DNA from: Acinetobacter chinensis
Lineage (GTDB): Bacteria; Pseudomonadota; Gammaproteobacteria; Pseudomonadales; Moraxellaceae
Reading direction: 5' to 3'
DNA length: 64,000 bases
Assembly (NCBI RefSeq): GCF_002165375.2
Contig: NZ_CP032134.1
Location: 1,488,001-1,552,000 of the forward strand
Of the stretch, positions 42,189-50,418 are shown piece after piece (position 1 is the stretch's first letter; each line of letters opens with the position of its first letter). The notes beneath the pieces were generated by a model that was not told where the DNA came from, ran no database searches, and saw only the letters and a program-made list of their open reading frames with translations. Position numbers and translations under genes: made by a program.

Positions 42189-43091
42189 ATGAATCAAAAA
42201 ATATCAGCACTTATTTTATGCAGCCTGCTTTTAAATGGCTGTTCAAAAAAAATGGAAGAAGCTCCCGCTGAAGCATCGACAGAAGCGGTAGCGGCTGACA
42301 GCGCTGTGAGTATGGAATCAGAAGCCAAAGCTCAGCATGAACCTGACACAACGCCACAGACTGAGCAGAAGCCTGACGTTATTCTGAATACTCAGGTTAA
42401 CAGTGCTGAATCTGCACGTCGTATGGTGCGTGAAGCGAGTGTGGACTTTACTGCAACAGATGTGATTAAAACAGGTCTGGCAATTGATAAACTGACCTAT
42501 GAAGCTGGTGGTTTTGTAGAGCAGAAGAATATTGATTTTCAGGTGCTGGATACACAGTCACAAAGTATTTCTGATGGAAAAATCAGAGTATTTGAAAAAG
42601 TAAATCCTGTGGCTCAGATTGTGGTCAGAGTGCCAAGCGAAAAGGCAGCAGGCTTTGTCAATCAACTGTTGCCCCTGATGTACTTCCTCAATCAGCAGCA
42701 GTATTCTGCAAAACGCTATGAGCTGAAACTGCTGGAAGAAAAAATTGCACAGACTCAGAGTGTTCCGTCCGATACGCGCAATTCGCAGTTGAGTGAAATT
42801 GCACGTCTGACTCAGATGGAAGTTCAGGATCGGGTTCGTTACAGTACCATCAGCCTGATAGTGAATCAGCCTTCAACGGTCAGAGAAAGAATAGATGTAG
42901 ACGTCGATGCTGTTGCAAGACTGAATGGTGACAGTTTCTGGAAACGTGCATGGAATGGTGTTCAGTATGGCTGGCAGTTTGTTCTGGATCTGCTGGTGAT
43001 TCTGATTACAGTCTGGCCTTTGTATCTGATAGTGTTGATTTTATATGTACTGTACAGAGTGCTGAAACCTTTCCTGAGCAAAATTAAATAG
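42189..43091 (+). CDS. DUF4349 lipoprotein
   Basis: 300 residues. The signal ISALILCSLLLNGC gives a lipidated cysteine at residue 18, followed by an Ala/Glu-rich linker to about 75. The DUF4349 domain (about 80-225) includes the conserved IRVPSEKAAGFVNQL-like segment (VVRVPSEKAAGFVNQL), a charged coiled coil (YELKLLEEKIAQTQ) and STISLIVNQP. A C-terminal membrane helix (about 262-285) and basic tail follow. Function is unknown for the family; the double anchoring (lipid and helix) suggests an inner-membrane location. Confidence 0.88.
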   Translation: MNQKISALILCSLLLNGCSKKMEEAPAEASTEAVAADSAVSMESEAKAQHEPDTTPQTEQKPDVILNTQVNSAESARRMVREASVDFTATDVIKTGLAIDKLTYEAGGFVEQKNIDFQVLDTQSQSISDGKIRVFEKVNPVAQIVVRVPSEKAAGFVNQLLPLMYFLNQQQYSAKRYELKLLEEKIAQTQSVPSDTRNSQLSEIARLTQMEVQDRVRYSTISLIVNQPSTVRERIDVDVDAVARLNGDSFWKRAWNGVQYGWQFVLDLLVILITVWPLYLIVLILYVLYRVLKPFLSKIK

Positions 43092-43099
43092 TACGGTGT

Positions 43100-43139
43100 G
43101 ATTCCTGCTTTTTTCGTAACTGATGGAAAAGCAGGAATC
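43100..43139. terminator. Bidirectional hairpin (DUF4349 gene/sirtuin gene)
   Basis: GATTCCTGCTTTT at 43100-43112 pairs perfectly with AAAAGCAGGAATC at 43127-43139. The stem is 13 bp and the loop 14 bases; convergent genes flank it. Confidence 0.7.
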
Positions 43140-43154
43140 ATGCAGCAGTAAGCA

Positions 43155-43865
43155 TCAGTTTTTATGCGTTTTGCAGAGTTCTGAGAACAGTACCTGTAAG
43201 CCCTCAGTAGCGGTCTGTGCAATACACTGGTATTGTGCGGGCATCTGCTGCTGATCTGCTTTAGGGTCTATATAATATGCCTGACATGCAGGCGGTATTT
43301 CATGAACCAGCCCTGCAACAGGATAAACGACCAGGCTTGTACCGATCACAATAAAAATATCTGCCTGCTGGATTATTTCAAGTGCATCATCATATGCAGG
43401 AACAGCTTCTCCAAACCATACAACGTGTGGACGAAGTGGGTAACCATCTTTGCAAAAGTTCTGATCCAGCAACAGGCTGTCACCTTTAACAGGATAAAAT
43501 TCAGTGGTGTACTGAGCTGTAGGACCTGAGCTTTTGGCAAGCCTGATATTTCCATGCAGATGCAGCACATCTGAACTTCCGGCACGTTCATGCAGATCAT
43601 CAATGTTCTGTGTAATGACCTGCACTTCAAAATATTTTTCCAGTTCAGCAATCAGCCTGTGTGCCGGATTGGGTGTTGCAGTCAGAATATTTTTACGTCT
43701 TTCATTATAAAAACGCTGAACAAGCTCAGGATTTTTCTGCCAGGCTTCAGGGGTGGCAACATCATGAATATTGTGATTTTCCCATAAGCCATTACTGTCA
43801 CGGAACGTACTGATACCACTTTCAGCACTCATTCCCGCACCTGAAAATACGACAAGTTTTTGCAT
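43155..43865 (-). CDS. cobB: Sir2-family NAD-dependent protein deacylase, zinc-ribbon-less
   Basis: 236 residues. NAD-binding GAGMSAESGISTFRDSNGLWE at residues 9-29, QNIDDLHERAG near 98, catalytic His in LHLHGN near 116, and RPHVVWFGEAVP near 149 are all intact. The four cysteines of the usual zinc ribbon are missing: the first pair is replaced by KSSGPTAQY and only one Cys (NFCKDG) is left of the second. This matches a zinc-free sirtuin subgroup. It would remove acyl groups from lysine using NAD. It lies 3 bases downstream of the LysR gene, suggesting cotranscription. Confidence 0.92.
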   Translation of the reverse strand: MQKLVVFSGAGMSAESGISTFRDSNGLWENHNIHDVATPEAWQKNPELVQRFYNERRKNILTATPNPAHRLIAELEKYFEVQVITQNIDDLHERAGSSDVLHLHGNIRLAKSSGPTAQYTTEFYPVKGDSLLLDQNFCKDGYPLRPHVVWFGEAVPAYDDALEIIQQADIFIVIGTSLVVYPVAGLVHEIPPACQAYYIDPKADQQQMPAQYQCIAQTATEGLQVLFSELCKTHKN

Positions 43866-43868
43866 GAT

Positions 43869-44846
43869 TTAATCCTTTAAGGCGGAACAAGAGTCGGTCA
43901 GATCATTGACTGAATCGGATGGATGTAATTCGGACTTCAGCCAGGCTGTAAACTTCTGGATCAGAGGAGAAGACTGCTGTACCGCGTGAACCAGATAATA
44001 AGAGCGGCTGCCCTGAAGTTTCGCTGAAGATACAATCACAAGCTGACCTGTTGTCAGTTCCTGTTCAATCAGCATCTGTGGAATCAGCGCCATACCCATC
44101 CCATGACTGGCTGCGACTGAGAGCATGGAAAACAGTTCATGACGTTGCCCATCATGTGGTCTGGGATGCTCAGTCTGATGTGTCTGAAACCATTCCTGCC
44201 AGATCGCAGGACGTGTGGTCTGCTGTAAAAGTGGTAAATGTATCAGTTCTGAAGGCGTCAGGTTGAAACTGCCGTTACCATTCATGACTGCATCCGGAAA
44301 GTGTTGCTGAATCAGCTGAGGCGAACAGACTGCAACCAGGTCTTCCTGCATGAGAAAGTGAGCCTGTGTTCCTGGCCAGTGATCAATCTGTTGTTGAGTC
44401 CCTGTGTAAATGGCAGCATCAAAAATATTATCATCAAATAAAAACGGTTTTGTACTGGTTTCCAGGTGAACTGTAATTTCAGGATGACGGACATTAAAAC
44501 GATGAAGTCTGGGCAACAGCCAGCGGGTTGCGAAGGTAGGAACAACGCCCAGTTTCAGTGTTCCTCCCTGACCTTTATGAGAAATCATATCGGAGGTCAT
44601 TTTTTCAAGACCTGTCAGATAAGGACGGACATTTTTTGCATATTGCTGTCCTGCATAGGTCAGTTCAACGCCGTGACGGGTACGGGTAAACAGGCTGATT
44701 CCCAGGAAATCTTCAAGTTGCTGAATCTGTCTGGAGACTGCACTCTGTGTAATGCAGAGTTCTAAAGAAGCATGTGTATAGCTTGAGTGACGGGCAGCAG
44801 ACTCAAAGCAGATCAGGCTTTGCAGTGAAGGAATATTACGGCGCAT
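43869..44846 (-). CDS. LysR-family regulator (GcvA-like), probable glutarate/gcdH regulator
   Basis: 326 residues. HTH at about 9-65 (LICFESAARHSSYTHASLELCITQSAVSRQIQQLE) and effector domain from about 95. The ATG at 44846 gives the usual MRRNIPSLQSL start. It is divergent from gcdH; LysR genes beside gcdH are common in proteobacteria and regulate it in response to glutarate or glutaryl-CoA, so the same is inferred. The 3-base gap to the sirtuin gene indicates one transcript. Confidence 0.9.
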   Translation of the reverse strand: MRRNIPSLQSLICFESAARHSSYTHASLELCITQSAVSRQIQQLEDFLGISLFTRTRHGVELTYAGQQYAKNVRPYLTGLEKMTSDMISHKGQGGTLKLGVVPTFATRWLLPRLHRFNVRHPEITVHLETSTKPFLFDDNIFDAAIYTGTQQQIDHWPGTQAHFLMQEDLVAVCSPQLIQQHFPDAVMNGNGSFNLTPSELIHLPLLQQTTRPAIWQEWFQTHQTEHPRPHDGQRHELFSMLSVAASHGMGMALIPQMLIEQELTTGQLVIVSSAKLQGSRSYYLVHAVQQSSPLIQKFTAWLKSELHPSDSVNDLTDSCSALKD

Positions 44847-44883
44847 GACATGAGTCCTTTTATACATGCTATCTCAAAAGATC

Positions 44884-44919
44884 ATATGAAGATTAGCAGA
44901 GCAATTGTGGATTTCATAT
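44884..44919. promoter_or_regulatory. Inverted repeat in the LysR-gcdH divergent promoter region
   Basis: ATATGAA at 44884-44890 and TTCATAT at 44913-44919, separated by 22 bases, 38 bases upstream of the LysR start. The left arm is part of TCATATGA, itself a perfect palindrome. Candidate LysR binding region. Confidence 0.3.
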
Positions 44920-45065
44920 CAATAATTCAGCTACTCAGGTTTTTTAGTGTTTTGGGTATGAGTTTGACAGTGGCGGGAGATTTAAGCTATGCGTAAATGG
45001 AATATCTGAATGCAAATTAATCGTTTGAAAGAATGAATAATCACACTTACCATCAGATTCAATAA

Positions 45066-46316
45066 ATGACAGAAGATATTGCAGAGGAAGCAATGAATCA
45101 AATGGTTAATTCAGCAAAAAAAGCACGTGTACAGTTTAACTGGCAGGACCCATTTCTGCTGGAACAGCAGCTGACAGAAGAAGAGCGCATGATCCGTGAT
45201 TCGGCTCAGGCTTATTGTCAGGGTAAGCTGATGCCACGCGTGCTGGATCAGTTCCGTCATGAAAAAACAGATATTTCCATTTTCAGGGAAATGGGAGAGC
45301 TTGGACTGCTTGGTCCGACTATCTCAGAGCAATATGGTGGCGCGGGGCTGAATTATGTCAGTTATGGTCTGATTGCACGTGAAATTGAACGGGTGGATTC
45401 AGGCTATCGCTCTATGGCGAGTGTACAGAGTTCTCTGGTGATGGTTCCTATCAATGAGTTTGGGTCAGAAGAACAGAAGCAGAAGTACTTACCGAAACTG
45501 GCAACGGGTGAGTATATCGGTTGTTTTGGGCTGACTGAACCAGACCACGGCTCTGATCCTGGCAGCATGATCACACGTGCGAAAAAAGTCGATGGTGGCT
45601 ACCGTCTGACAGGCGCAAAAATGTGGATTACCAACAGTCCCGTTGCAGATGTTTTTGTGGTGTGGGCAAAAGAGGTCTCTGCTGAGGGTAATGTCGGTGA
45701 GATCCGTGGTTTTATTCTGGAAAAAGGCTGGGAAGGGCTTTCAGCACCTGCAATTCATGGAAAAGTAGGCTTACGGGCTTCGATTACAGGTGAAATTGTC
45801 ATGGACAATGTTTTTGTCCCTGAAGAAAACGCCTTTCCTGAAATCCGAGGTCTCCGAGGTCCATTTACCTGTCTGAACAGTGCCCGTTACGGTATTGCCT
45901 GGGGAGCAATGGGAGCAGCTGAGTTCTGCTGGCATACAGCGCATCAGTACACCATGGATCGTAAACAGTTTGGTCGACCACTGGCGGCAAATCAGTTGAT
46001 TCAGAAAAAACTGGCCGATATGCAGACTGAAATTGCCCTGGGTTTACAGCTGGCATTGCGTTTTGGTCGTATGAAAGATGAGGGGATTGCCTCTGTCGAG
46101 GGGACTTCACTGATCAAACGTAATAACTGTGGAAAAGCACTGGATATTGCCCGTGTTGCCCGTGACATGATGGGTGGAAACGGCATCAGTGATGAGTTCG
46201 GGGTTGCCCGTCATCTCGTTAACCTTGAAGTGGTCAATACTTATGAAGGTACACATGATGTTCATGCCTTGATTCTTGGGCGTGCGCAGACAGGTATTGC
46301 TGCATTTGCGAACTGA
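45066..46316 (+). CDS. gcdH: Glutaryl-CoA dehydrogenase
   Basis: 416 residues of the acyl-CoA dehydrogenase family. It oxidises and decarboxylates glutaryl-CoA to crotonyl-CoA with FAD. GcdH-specific segments are NWQDPFLLEQQLTEEERMIRDSA, SGYRSMASVQSSLVM, FGLTEPDHGSDPGSM and the catalytic-base region VNTYEGTHDVHALILG near residue 390. Met10 (45093), preceded by AGAGGA, is an alternative start. The next gene is a CaiB-type CoA-transferase, so the pair activates glutarate and degrades it, a step of lysine catabolism. Confidence 0.95.
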   Translation: MTEDIAEEAMNQMVNSAKKARVQFNWQDPFLLEQQLTEEERMIRDSAQAYCQGKLMPRVLDQFRHEKTDISIFREMGELGLLGPTISEQYGGAGLNYVSYGLIAREIERVDSGYRSMASVQSSLVMVPINEFGSEEQKQKYLPKLATGEYIGCFGLTEPDHGSDPGSMITRAKKVDGGYRLTGAKMWITNSPVADVFVVWAKEVSAEGNVGEIRGFILEKGWEGLSAPAIHGKVGLRASITGEIVMDNVFVPEENAFPEIRGLRGPFTCLNSARYGIAWGAMGAAEFCWHTAHQYTMDRKQFGRPLAANQLIQKKLADMQTEIALGLQLALRFGRMKDEGIASVEGTSLIKRNNCGKALDIARVARDMMGGNGISDEFGVARHLVNLEVVNTYEGTHDVHALILGRAQTGIAAFAN

Positions 46317-46330
46317 TTTTTCAGGAAAAA

Positions 46331-46354
46331 TGAATGGTGGTTTTCCGCCATTCA
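46331..46354. other. Hairpin between gcdH and the CoA-transferase gene
   Basis: TGAATGGTGG at 46331-46340 pairs with CCGCCATTCA at 46345-46354 (one G.T) around TTTT. There is no T-run; it may tune relative expression of the two cotranscribed genes. Confidence 0.4.
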
Positions 46355-46408
46355 TATCAATAGAACAATTTTTTTCATTAAGAAACCAGAAAGGATAGGG
46401 ATTTGGCA

Positions 46409-47647
46409 ATGGGTGCTTTAAAAGGAATCAGAGTGCTTGATTTGAGCCGTGTACTTGCAGGTCCATGGTGTGGTCAGATACTGGCAGATCTTGGTGCTGA
46501 AGTGATCAAAATTGAAAGACCTCAGGTGGGTGATGATACCCGTATGTGGGGTCCGCCGTGGATGAAAAGCAACGATGGCGATTTAACCCGTGAATCTGGA
46601 TATTTTCAGTGTGCCAACCGAAATAAACTCTCAGTTGCAGTTGATATTACAACGGCTGAGGGACAGCAGCTGATCCGTGAAATTGCTCAGGATTCAGATG
46701 TCATTATAGAAAACTTTAAAGCAGGTTCATTAAAAAAATATGGACTGGATTATGAGTCTTTGAGTGCTTTGAATCCATCATTGGTTTATTGCTCCATCAC
46801 TGGATTTGGGCAGACAGGACCCCGTGCGGCAGAACCGGGTTATGACTTTATTATTCAGGGCATGTCAGGACTGATGAGTATTACCGGTGAGCCTGAAAAC
46901 GAGGGAGGTAGCTCGCAGAAAGTTGGTGTGGCTGTTGTGGATATACAGACGGGGCTGTATGCAACGGTTGCCATTCAGGCAGCATTGCTTGCTCGCCAGC
47001 ATACAGGTCGTGGACAGTATATTGATATGTCTTTACTGGATGTCCAGGTTGCAACACTTGCAAACCAGGGGATGAATTATCTGACTTCAGGTAAAGCACC
47101 GCAAAGAATGGGAAATAAACACCCTAATATTGTGCCATATCAGACCTTTAAGGCGAAAGATAAGGAGTTTATACTGGCTTGTGGAAACGATAAGCAGTTT
47201 AAAGACTTATGCCATGCAATCGGTCTGACTGAGATTGCAGCAGATGAGCGTTACAGCCGAAATCAGGACAGAGTACGTAATCGTGAGACTCTGATTCAGT
47301 TGCTGGATGGCTGGTTCAGAACTGATACAGCCGAAACCTGGGTCAATGCCATTCATGCAGTCAAAGTTCCAGTCGGTATTATCAATTCCATTGAAGATGC
47401 ACTGAATGAACCTCAGGTTTTGCATCGAAACATGGTGGCAAATGTCCCCCATGTGCTGAATGATGAATTTACCGTGATTGGTTCGCCGATCAAGCTTTCA
47501 GATACACCGGTGGAATATAAAAATGCTCCTCCTCAGCTGGGTGAACATACACAACAGATAGTGGCAAGATACCGTAATGAGCAGGAAGTACAGCATCTGT
47601 ATGACCAGGGAGTAATAGAGCGTTTGGCTCAGAATGCAGAAGTTTAA
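46409..47647 (+). CDS. CaiB/BaiF family CoA-transferase (glutarate/succinate type)
   Basis: 412 residues of class III CoA-transferases. Visible are the N-terminal GIRVLDLSRVLAGPWCGQILADLGAEVIKIE, the catalytic aspartate region around YIDMSLLDVQ near 210, and the GTG-like GQTGPRAAEPGYDF stretch near 137. The ATG at 46409 is preferred (AGGG 8 bases upstream) over TTG at 46403. Being directly behind gcdH, it most likely transfers CoA to glutarate, as the mammalian SUGCT homologue does from succinyl-CoA; that role is inference. A terminator follows. Confidence 0.92.
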   Translation: MGALKGIRVLDLSRVLAGPWCGQILADLGAEVIKIERPQVGDDTRMWGPPWMKSNDGDLTRESGYFQCANRNKLSVAVDITTAEGQQLIREIAQDSDVIIENFKAGSLKKYGLDYESLSALNPSLVYCSITGFGQTGPRAAEPGYDFIIQGMSGLMSITGEPENEGGSSQKVGVAVVDIQTGLYATVAIQAALLARQHTGRGQYIDMSLLDVQVATLANQGMNYLTSGKAPQRMGNKHPNIVPYQTFKAKDKEFILACGNDKQFKDLCHAIGLTEIAADERYSRNQDRVRNRETLIQLLDGWFRTDTAETWVNAIHAVKVPVGIINSIEDALNEPQVLHRNMVANVPHVLNDEFTVIGSPIKLSDTPVEYKNAPPQLGEHTQQIVARYRNEQEVQHLYDQGVIERLAQNAEV

Positions 47648-47691
47648 TGACTTTTTAAATACACAAGGTCAATCATGGTTGCTCCCGTTTT

Positions 47692-47724
47692 CGGATTCAT
47701 TCAAATGAATCCGTTTTTTTTTTT
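47692..47724 (+). terminator. Rho-independent terminator of the gcdH operon
   Basis: CGGATTCA at 47692-47699 pairs with TGAATCCG at 47706-47713, followed by eleven T. Confidence 0.92.
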
Positions 47725-47832
47725 GGAAACCCATGAGTTCAGTTTTTCTGGAAAATTGTAGCATTTAGTACAATTGCTGCATTCAGCATCCATGCTAACG
47801 TCGCGTTCATATTAAATGAAGCGGAAACAGGC

Positions 47833-48747
47833 ATGGAACTCAGGCATCTCAAATATTTTGTTGCTGTTGTTGAAGAGCAGAGTTTCACACGTGCCGCAGA
47901 AAAACTGTTTATTGCTCAGCCACCTTTAAGCCGTCAGGTTCAGAACCTTGAAAGTGAACTGGGGATTCAGCTGTTTGAAAGGGGAAGCAGACCTTTACAG
48001 ACCACAGCAGCAGGTCATTATTTTTATAAACAGGCATTGAAAATCCTGTCACAGACTGAAGAAAGCAAATCTATGGCAAAGCGTGTTGCCTTACAGGAAC
48101 GCACAGTCAACATAGGCTTTGTGGGCTCACTGCTGTATGGATTACTGCCACGGATTATTCATTTACTCAGACAGCAGCGTCCAAATATCCAGACAGAACT
48201 TGTTGAAATGACCGCAAGGGAACAGATTCAGGCACTTAAAGAGGGCATCATTGATGTAGGGTTCAGCCGGACACGCCTTTCCGACCCCTCCATTCGGCGG
48301 GTGCTGTTAAGGGAAGAACGCTTAATGGTGGCTGTGCATTCAAGTCATGAAGTGGCTTCAATGCAGGGCGGTGTCTCACTTGAGCAACTGATCAATGAAA
48401 GTGTGTTTTTATATCCACGAACCAATGGTCCGGGATATTCCTCTCAGGTCAAAGCATTATTTACAGAATATGGTCTTGAACCGAGGCATTTACGGGAGGT
48501 CAGGGAAATACAGCTGGCCTTAGGTCTTGCCGCTGCAGGAGAGGGAATCTGTATTGTTCCGGAAAGCGCCCAGATGATGCATTTCAGGCATTTAAGCTAT
48601 GTGCCGTTGCTTGAAGATGCAGCGGTCAGCCCTATTTTTCTGACCATGAGGGATATGGATGAAAGCGAAGATATCCGTGCGCTCCTGGACTGTGTATATC
48701 AGGTATATGATCTTGAGGCGATCAGATATGATCGTGTGATTTTATAA
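47833..48747 (+). CDS. LysR-family regulator closely resembling CatM/BenM
   Basis: 304 residues. The N-terminus MELRHLKYFVAVVEEQSFTRAAEKLFIAQPPLSRQ, then IGFVGSLLYGLLPRIIHL and EVREIQLALGLAAAGEGICIVP, follow CatM and BenM of A. baylyi (muconate/benzoate-responsive activators) very closely as I recall them. No aromatic-degradation genes flank it here, so its effector and targets are unknown; it may act in trans or on the gcdH side. Terminators isolate it on both sides. Confidence 0.9.
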   Translation: MELRHLKYFVAVVEEQSFTRAAEKLFIAQPPLSRQVQNLESELGIQLFERGSRPLQTTAAGHYFYKQALKILSQTEESKSMAKRVALQERTVNIGFVGSLLYGLLPRIIHLLRQQRPNIQTELVEMTAREQIQALKEGIIDVGFSRTRLSDPSIRRVLLREERLMVAVHSSHEVASMQGGVSLEQLINESVFLYPRTNGPGYSSQVKALFTEYGLEPRHLREVREIQLALGLAAAGEGICIVPESAQMMHFRHLSYVPLLEDAAVSPIFLTMRDMDESEDIRALLDCVYQVYDLEAIRYDRVIL

Positions 48748-48749
48748 GT

Positions 48750-48782
48750 GATCTTTAAACTGAATTAAAGATCACCTTTTGT
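48750..48782. terminator. Bidirectional terminator (CatM-like gene/alpha-beta hydrolase gene)
   Basis: GTGATCTTTAA at 48750-48760 pairs perfectly with TTAAAGATCAC at 48767-48777 around ACTGAA, followed by CTTTT. Confidence 0.75.
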
Positions 48783-48791
48783 CCTGATGGA

Positions 48792-49697
48792 TTAGGCAAT
48801 TGACTTTAAGAACCTGGAGATTTCAAAACGGAATTTTACAGGTTCAGTAATCAAAGGTGTGTGTCCGGATTTTTTAAAGATCACCTGTCGTGCATTCAGC
48901 ATACTGTCAGCAATAATTTTCTGTCCTTTTGCCGGATATAAAACTGATTCCTGTCCTGTAAAAAACGTTGTTGGGCAGGTCAGGGTGGAAATGGCACTCC
49001 GATAATCTTCATTGTGATGTAAATAATTGTTTACATACCACTTTAAATAATCCAAACGTTGAACAGGCAGAATGTAAGGCTGAAGTTTTGGACGGTTCAA
49101 TGCGATACCAAACAGATAAGGAGCAACTTTATTGCTCGCCTGAAGTTTAATAAAATCGAGCCATAATTCAACCAGACTTCTGCGGTCAGTGTCATCCAGT
49201 TCCTTCAGCAGTTTTTTGTCTGTGTGTGCGTTGAGTAGCTGAGATATTTCTTTAAGCAAGTGACGGAATTCAAACTGCTTTTTACCAAAAAGACCATAAT
49301 TCCATGTTTCATCGACACGAATTTTTGGAGTCTGGTCAATATGCAGATAATGGGAAATTTTATTGCCAAAATTACCATACTGCATGCCGTGCATGGCAGT
49401 TGTCGCGCCCATCGAATAAGCAATGACGGCAAAAGATGGCAGTTCCATCTGTGTGGTCAGGCTGTCAATATCACGCCAGTGGCTGGAAATTGCATCCATG
49501 TCAGGAATCGCACAGCGGTTTGATCCGCCAAAACCACGCCAGTCAGGAATAATAAATTTATATTTCTGGTTAGGCAGTAAAAATGGAATCCATTGCCAGC
49601 TCTGCATACCTAAACCAGAAAGTACAAGTACAGGTTCTCCCTGTCCAATTTCACGGACAAATAATTTTTCACCATCAGGCATGTTGTAATATGGCAT
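48792..49697 (-). CDS. Alpha/beta-fold hydrolase
   Basis: 301 residues. The oxyanion strand VLVLSGLGMQSWQW, the nucleophile elbow AYSMGA near residue 97 (Ser), a likely acid in the FFTGQESVLYP strand near 252, and the catalytic histidine in KSGHTPLITEP near 277 are visible. There is no signal peptide, so it is cytoplasmic. Substrate unknown. It lies 7 bases downstream of the PadR gene on the same strand, so it is probably PadR-controlled together with divergent fadH. Confidence 0.88.
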   Translation of the reverse strand: MPYYNMPDGEKLFVREIGQGEPVLVLSGLGMQSWQWIPFLLPNQKYKFIIPDWRGFGGSNRCAIPDMDAISSHWRDIDSLTTQMELPSFAVIAYSMGATTAMHGMQYGNFGNKISHYLHIDQTPKIRVDETWNYGLFGKKQFEFRHLLKEISQLLNAHTDKKLLKELDDTDRRSLVELWLDFIKLQASNKVAPYLFGIALNRPKLQPYILPVQRLDYLKWYVNNYLHHNEDYRSAISTLTCPTTFFTGQESVLYPAKGQKIIADSMLNARQVIFKKSGHTPLITEPVKFRFEISRFLKSIA

Positions 49698-49704
49698 AGC
49701 TTAC

Positions 49705-50256
49705 CTATTTCGGGTCATTTTCAGCGAATTTCTGAAGCGGAGGAATAAGTTGTTCAAGCCAGTGAATCCAGCCTTTCTCCAGATCAATTCCTAATTGTAA
49801 GATCATTTTATGAATAAATAATGTTCTATTTTGTTCATCTGCATGAGCAAAGTCTTTGGCAAAAATCTGTTCATAGACAATTAAATTGTCACGATGAATT
49901 TTCAGGTGTCTGTGCAGTTCAGGCAAAATACTGTTTCCACCCAGTTGTGCCTCAGCACGCAGGCGCACCATAATTTCTTCACGTAACTGGGCAGGCTGTC
50001 CCTGTTTGCTCATCCATTCGGTCAGTTCGATACGACCTGGTTGTTCCACCTGATATGTTTTTTTACGTCCGGTATCGGCTTCATCTTCCAGCGTGGAAAT
50101 CCATCCTTTTTTTTGCATGCCATTGAGTTCACGATAAATCTGCTGATGGGTTGCATTCCAGAAGAAACCCATGGAACGGTCAAAACGTCGTGCAAGTTCA
50201 AAACCTGTACTCGGTTTTTCCATCAGACTGGTCAGTAAAACATGGGCTAAAGACAT
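49705..50256 (-). CDS. PadR-family transcriptional regulator
   Basis: 183 residues. The PadR winged helix spans about 1-85 (HVLLTSLMEKPSTGFELARRFDRSMGFFWNATHQQIYRELNGMQKKGWI), and a C-terminal helical Vir-type dimerisation domain spans about 95-175. PadR proteins repress phenolic-acid or membrane-stress genes and bind palindromes such as ATGT-N-ACAT; two ATGCAA-N4-TTGCAT sites lie in the divergent promoter to fadH. The hydrolase gene follows in the same operon. Confidence 0.92.
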   Translation of the reverse strand: MSLAHVLLTSLMEKPSTGFELARRFDRSMGFFWNATHQQIYRELNGMQKKGWISTLEDEADTGRKKTYQVEQPGRIELTEWMSKQGQPAQLREEIMVRLRAEAQLGGNSILPELHRHLKIHRDNLIVYEQIFAKDFAHADEQNRTLFIHKMILQLGIDLEKGWIHWLEQLIPPLQKFAENDPK

Positions 50257-50293
50257 GGCTGTAATATTTCACAAAAAATGAAGCTTGAGTCAT

Positions 50294-50311
50294 TATGCAA
50301 TATGTTGCATA
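50294..50311. promoter_or_regulatory. PadR-type operator 1
   Basis: TATGCAA and TTGCATA flank a TATG spacer, perfectly symmetrical, 38 bases upstream of the padR start. It has the same core as operator 2 at 50348. The centres of the two are 53 bases apart. Confidence 0.65.
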
Positions 50312-50347
50312 AAAATCAAATCTCGCTTATAAATAACACATGAATTT

Positions 50348-50363
50348 ATGCAACAAGTTGCAT
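50348..50363. promoter_or_regulatory. PadR-type operator 2
   Basis: ATGCAA and TTGCAT flank a CAAG spacer, 56 bases upstream of the fadH start. Same core as operator 1. The 53-base separation is close to five helical turns, so both would lie on one DNA face. Confidence 0.65.
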
Positions 50364-50418
50364 TAAGCAAAAATACAATTGAACATGAGCAAGCGTATCG
50401 CAAGCCAAGGGAGTACAC

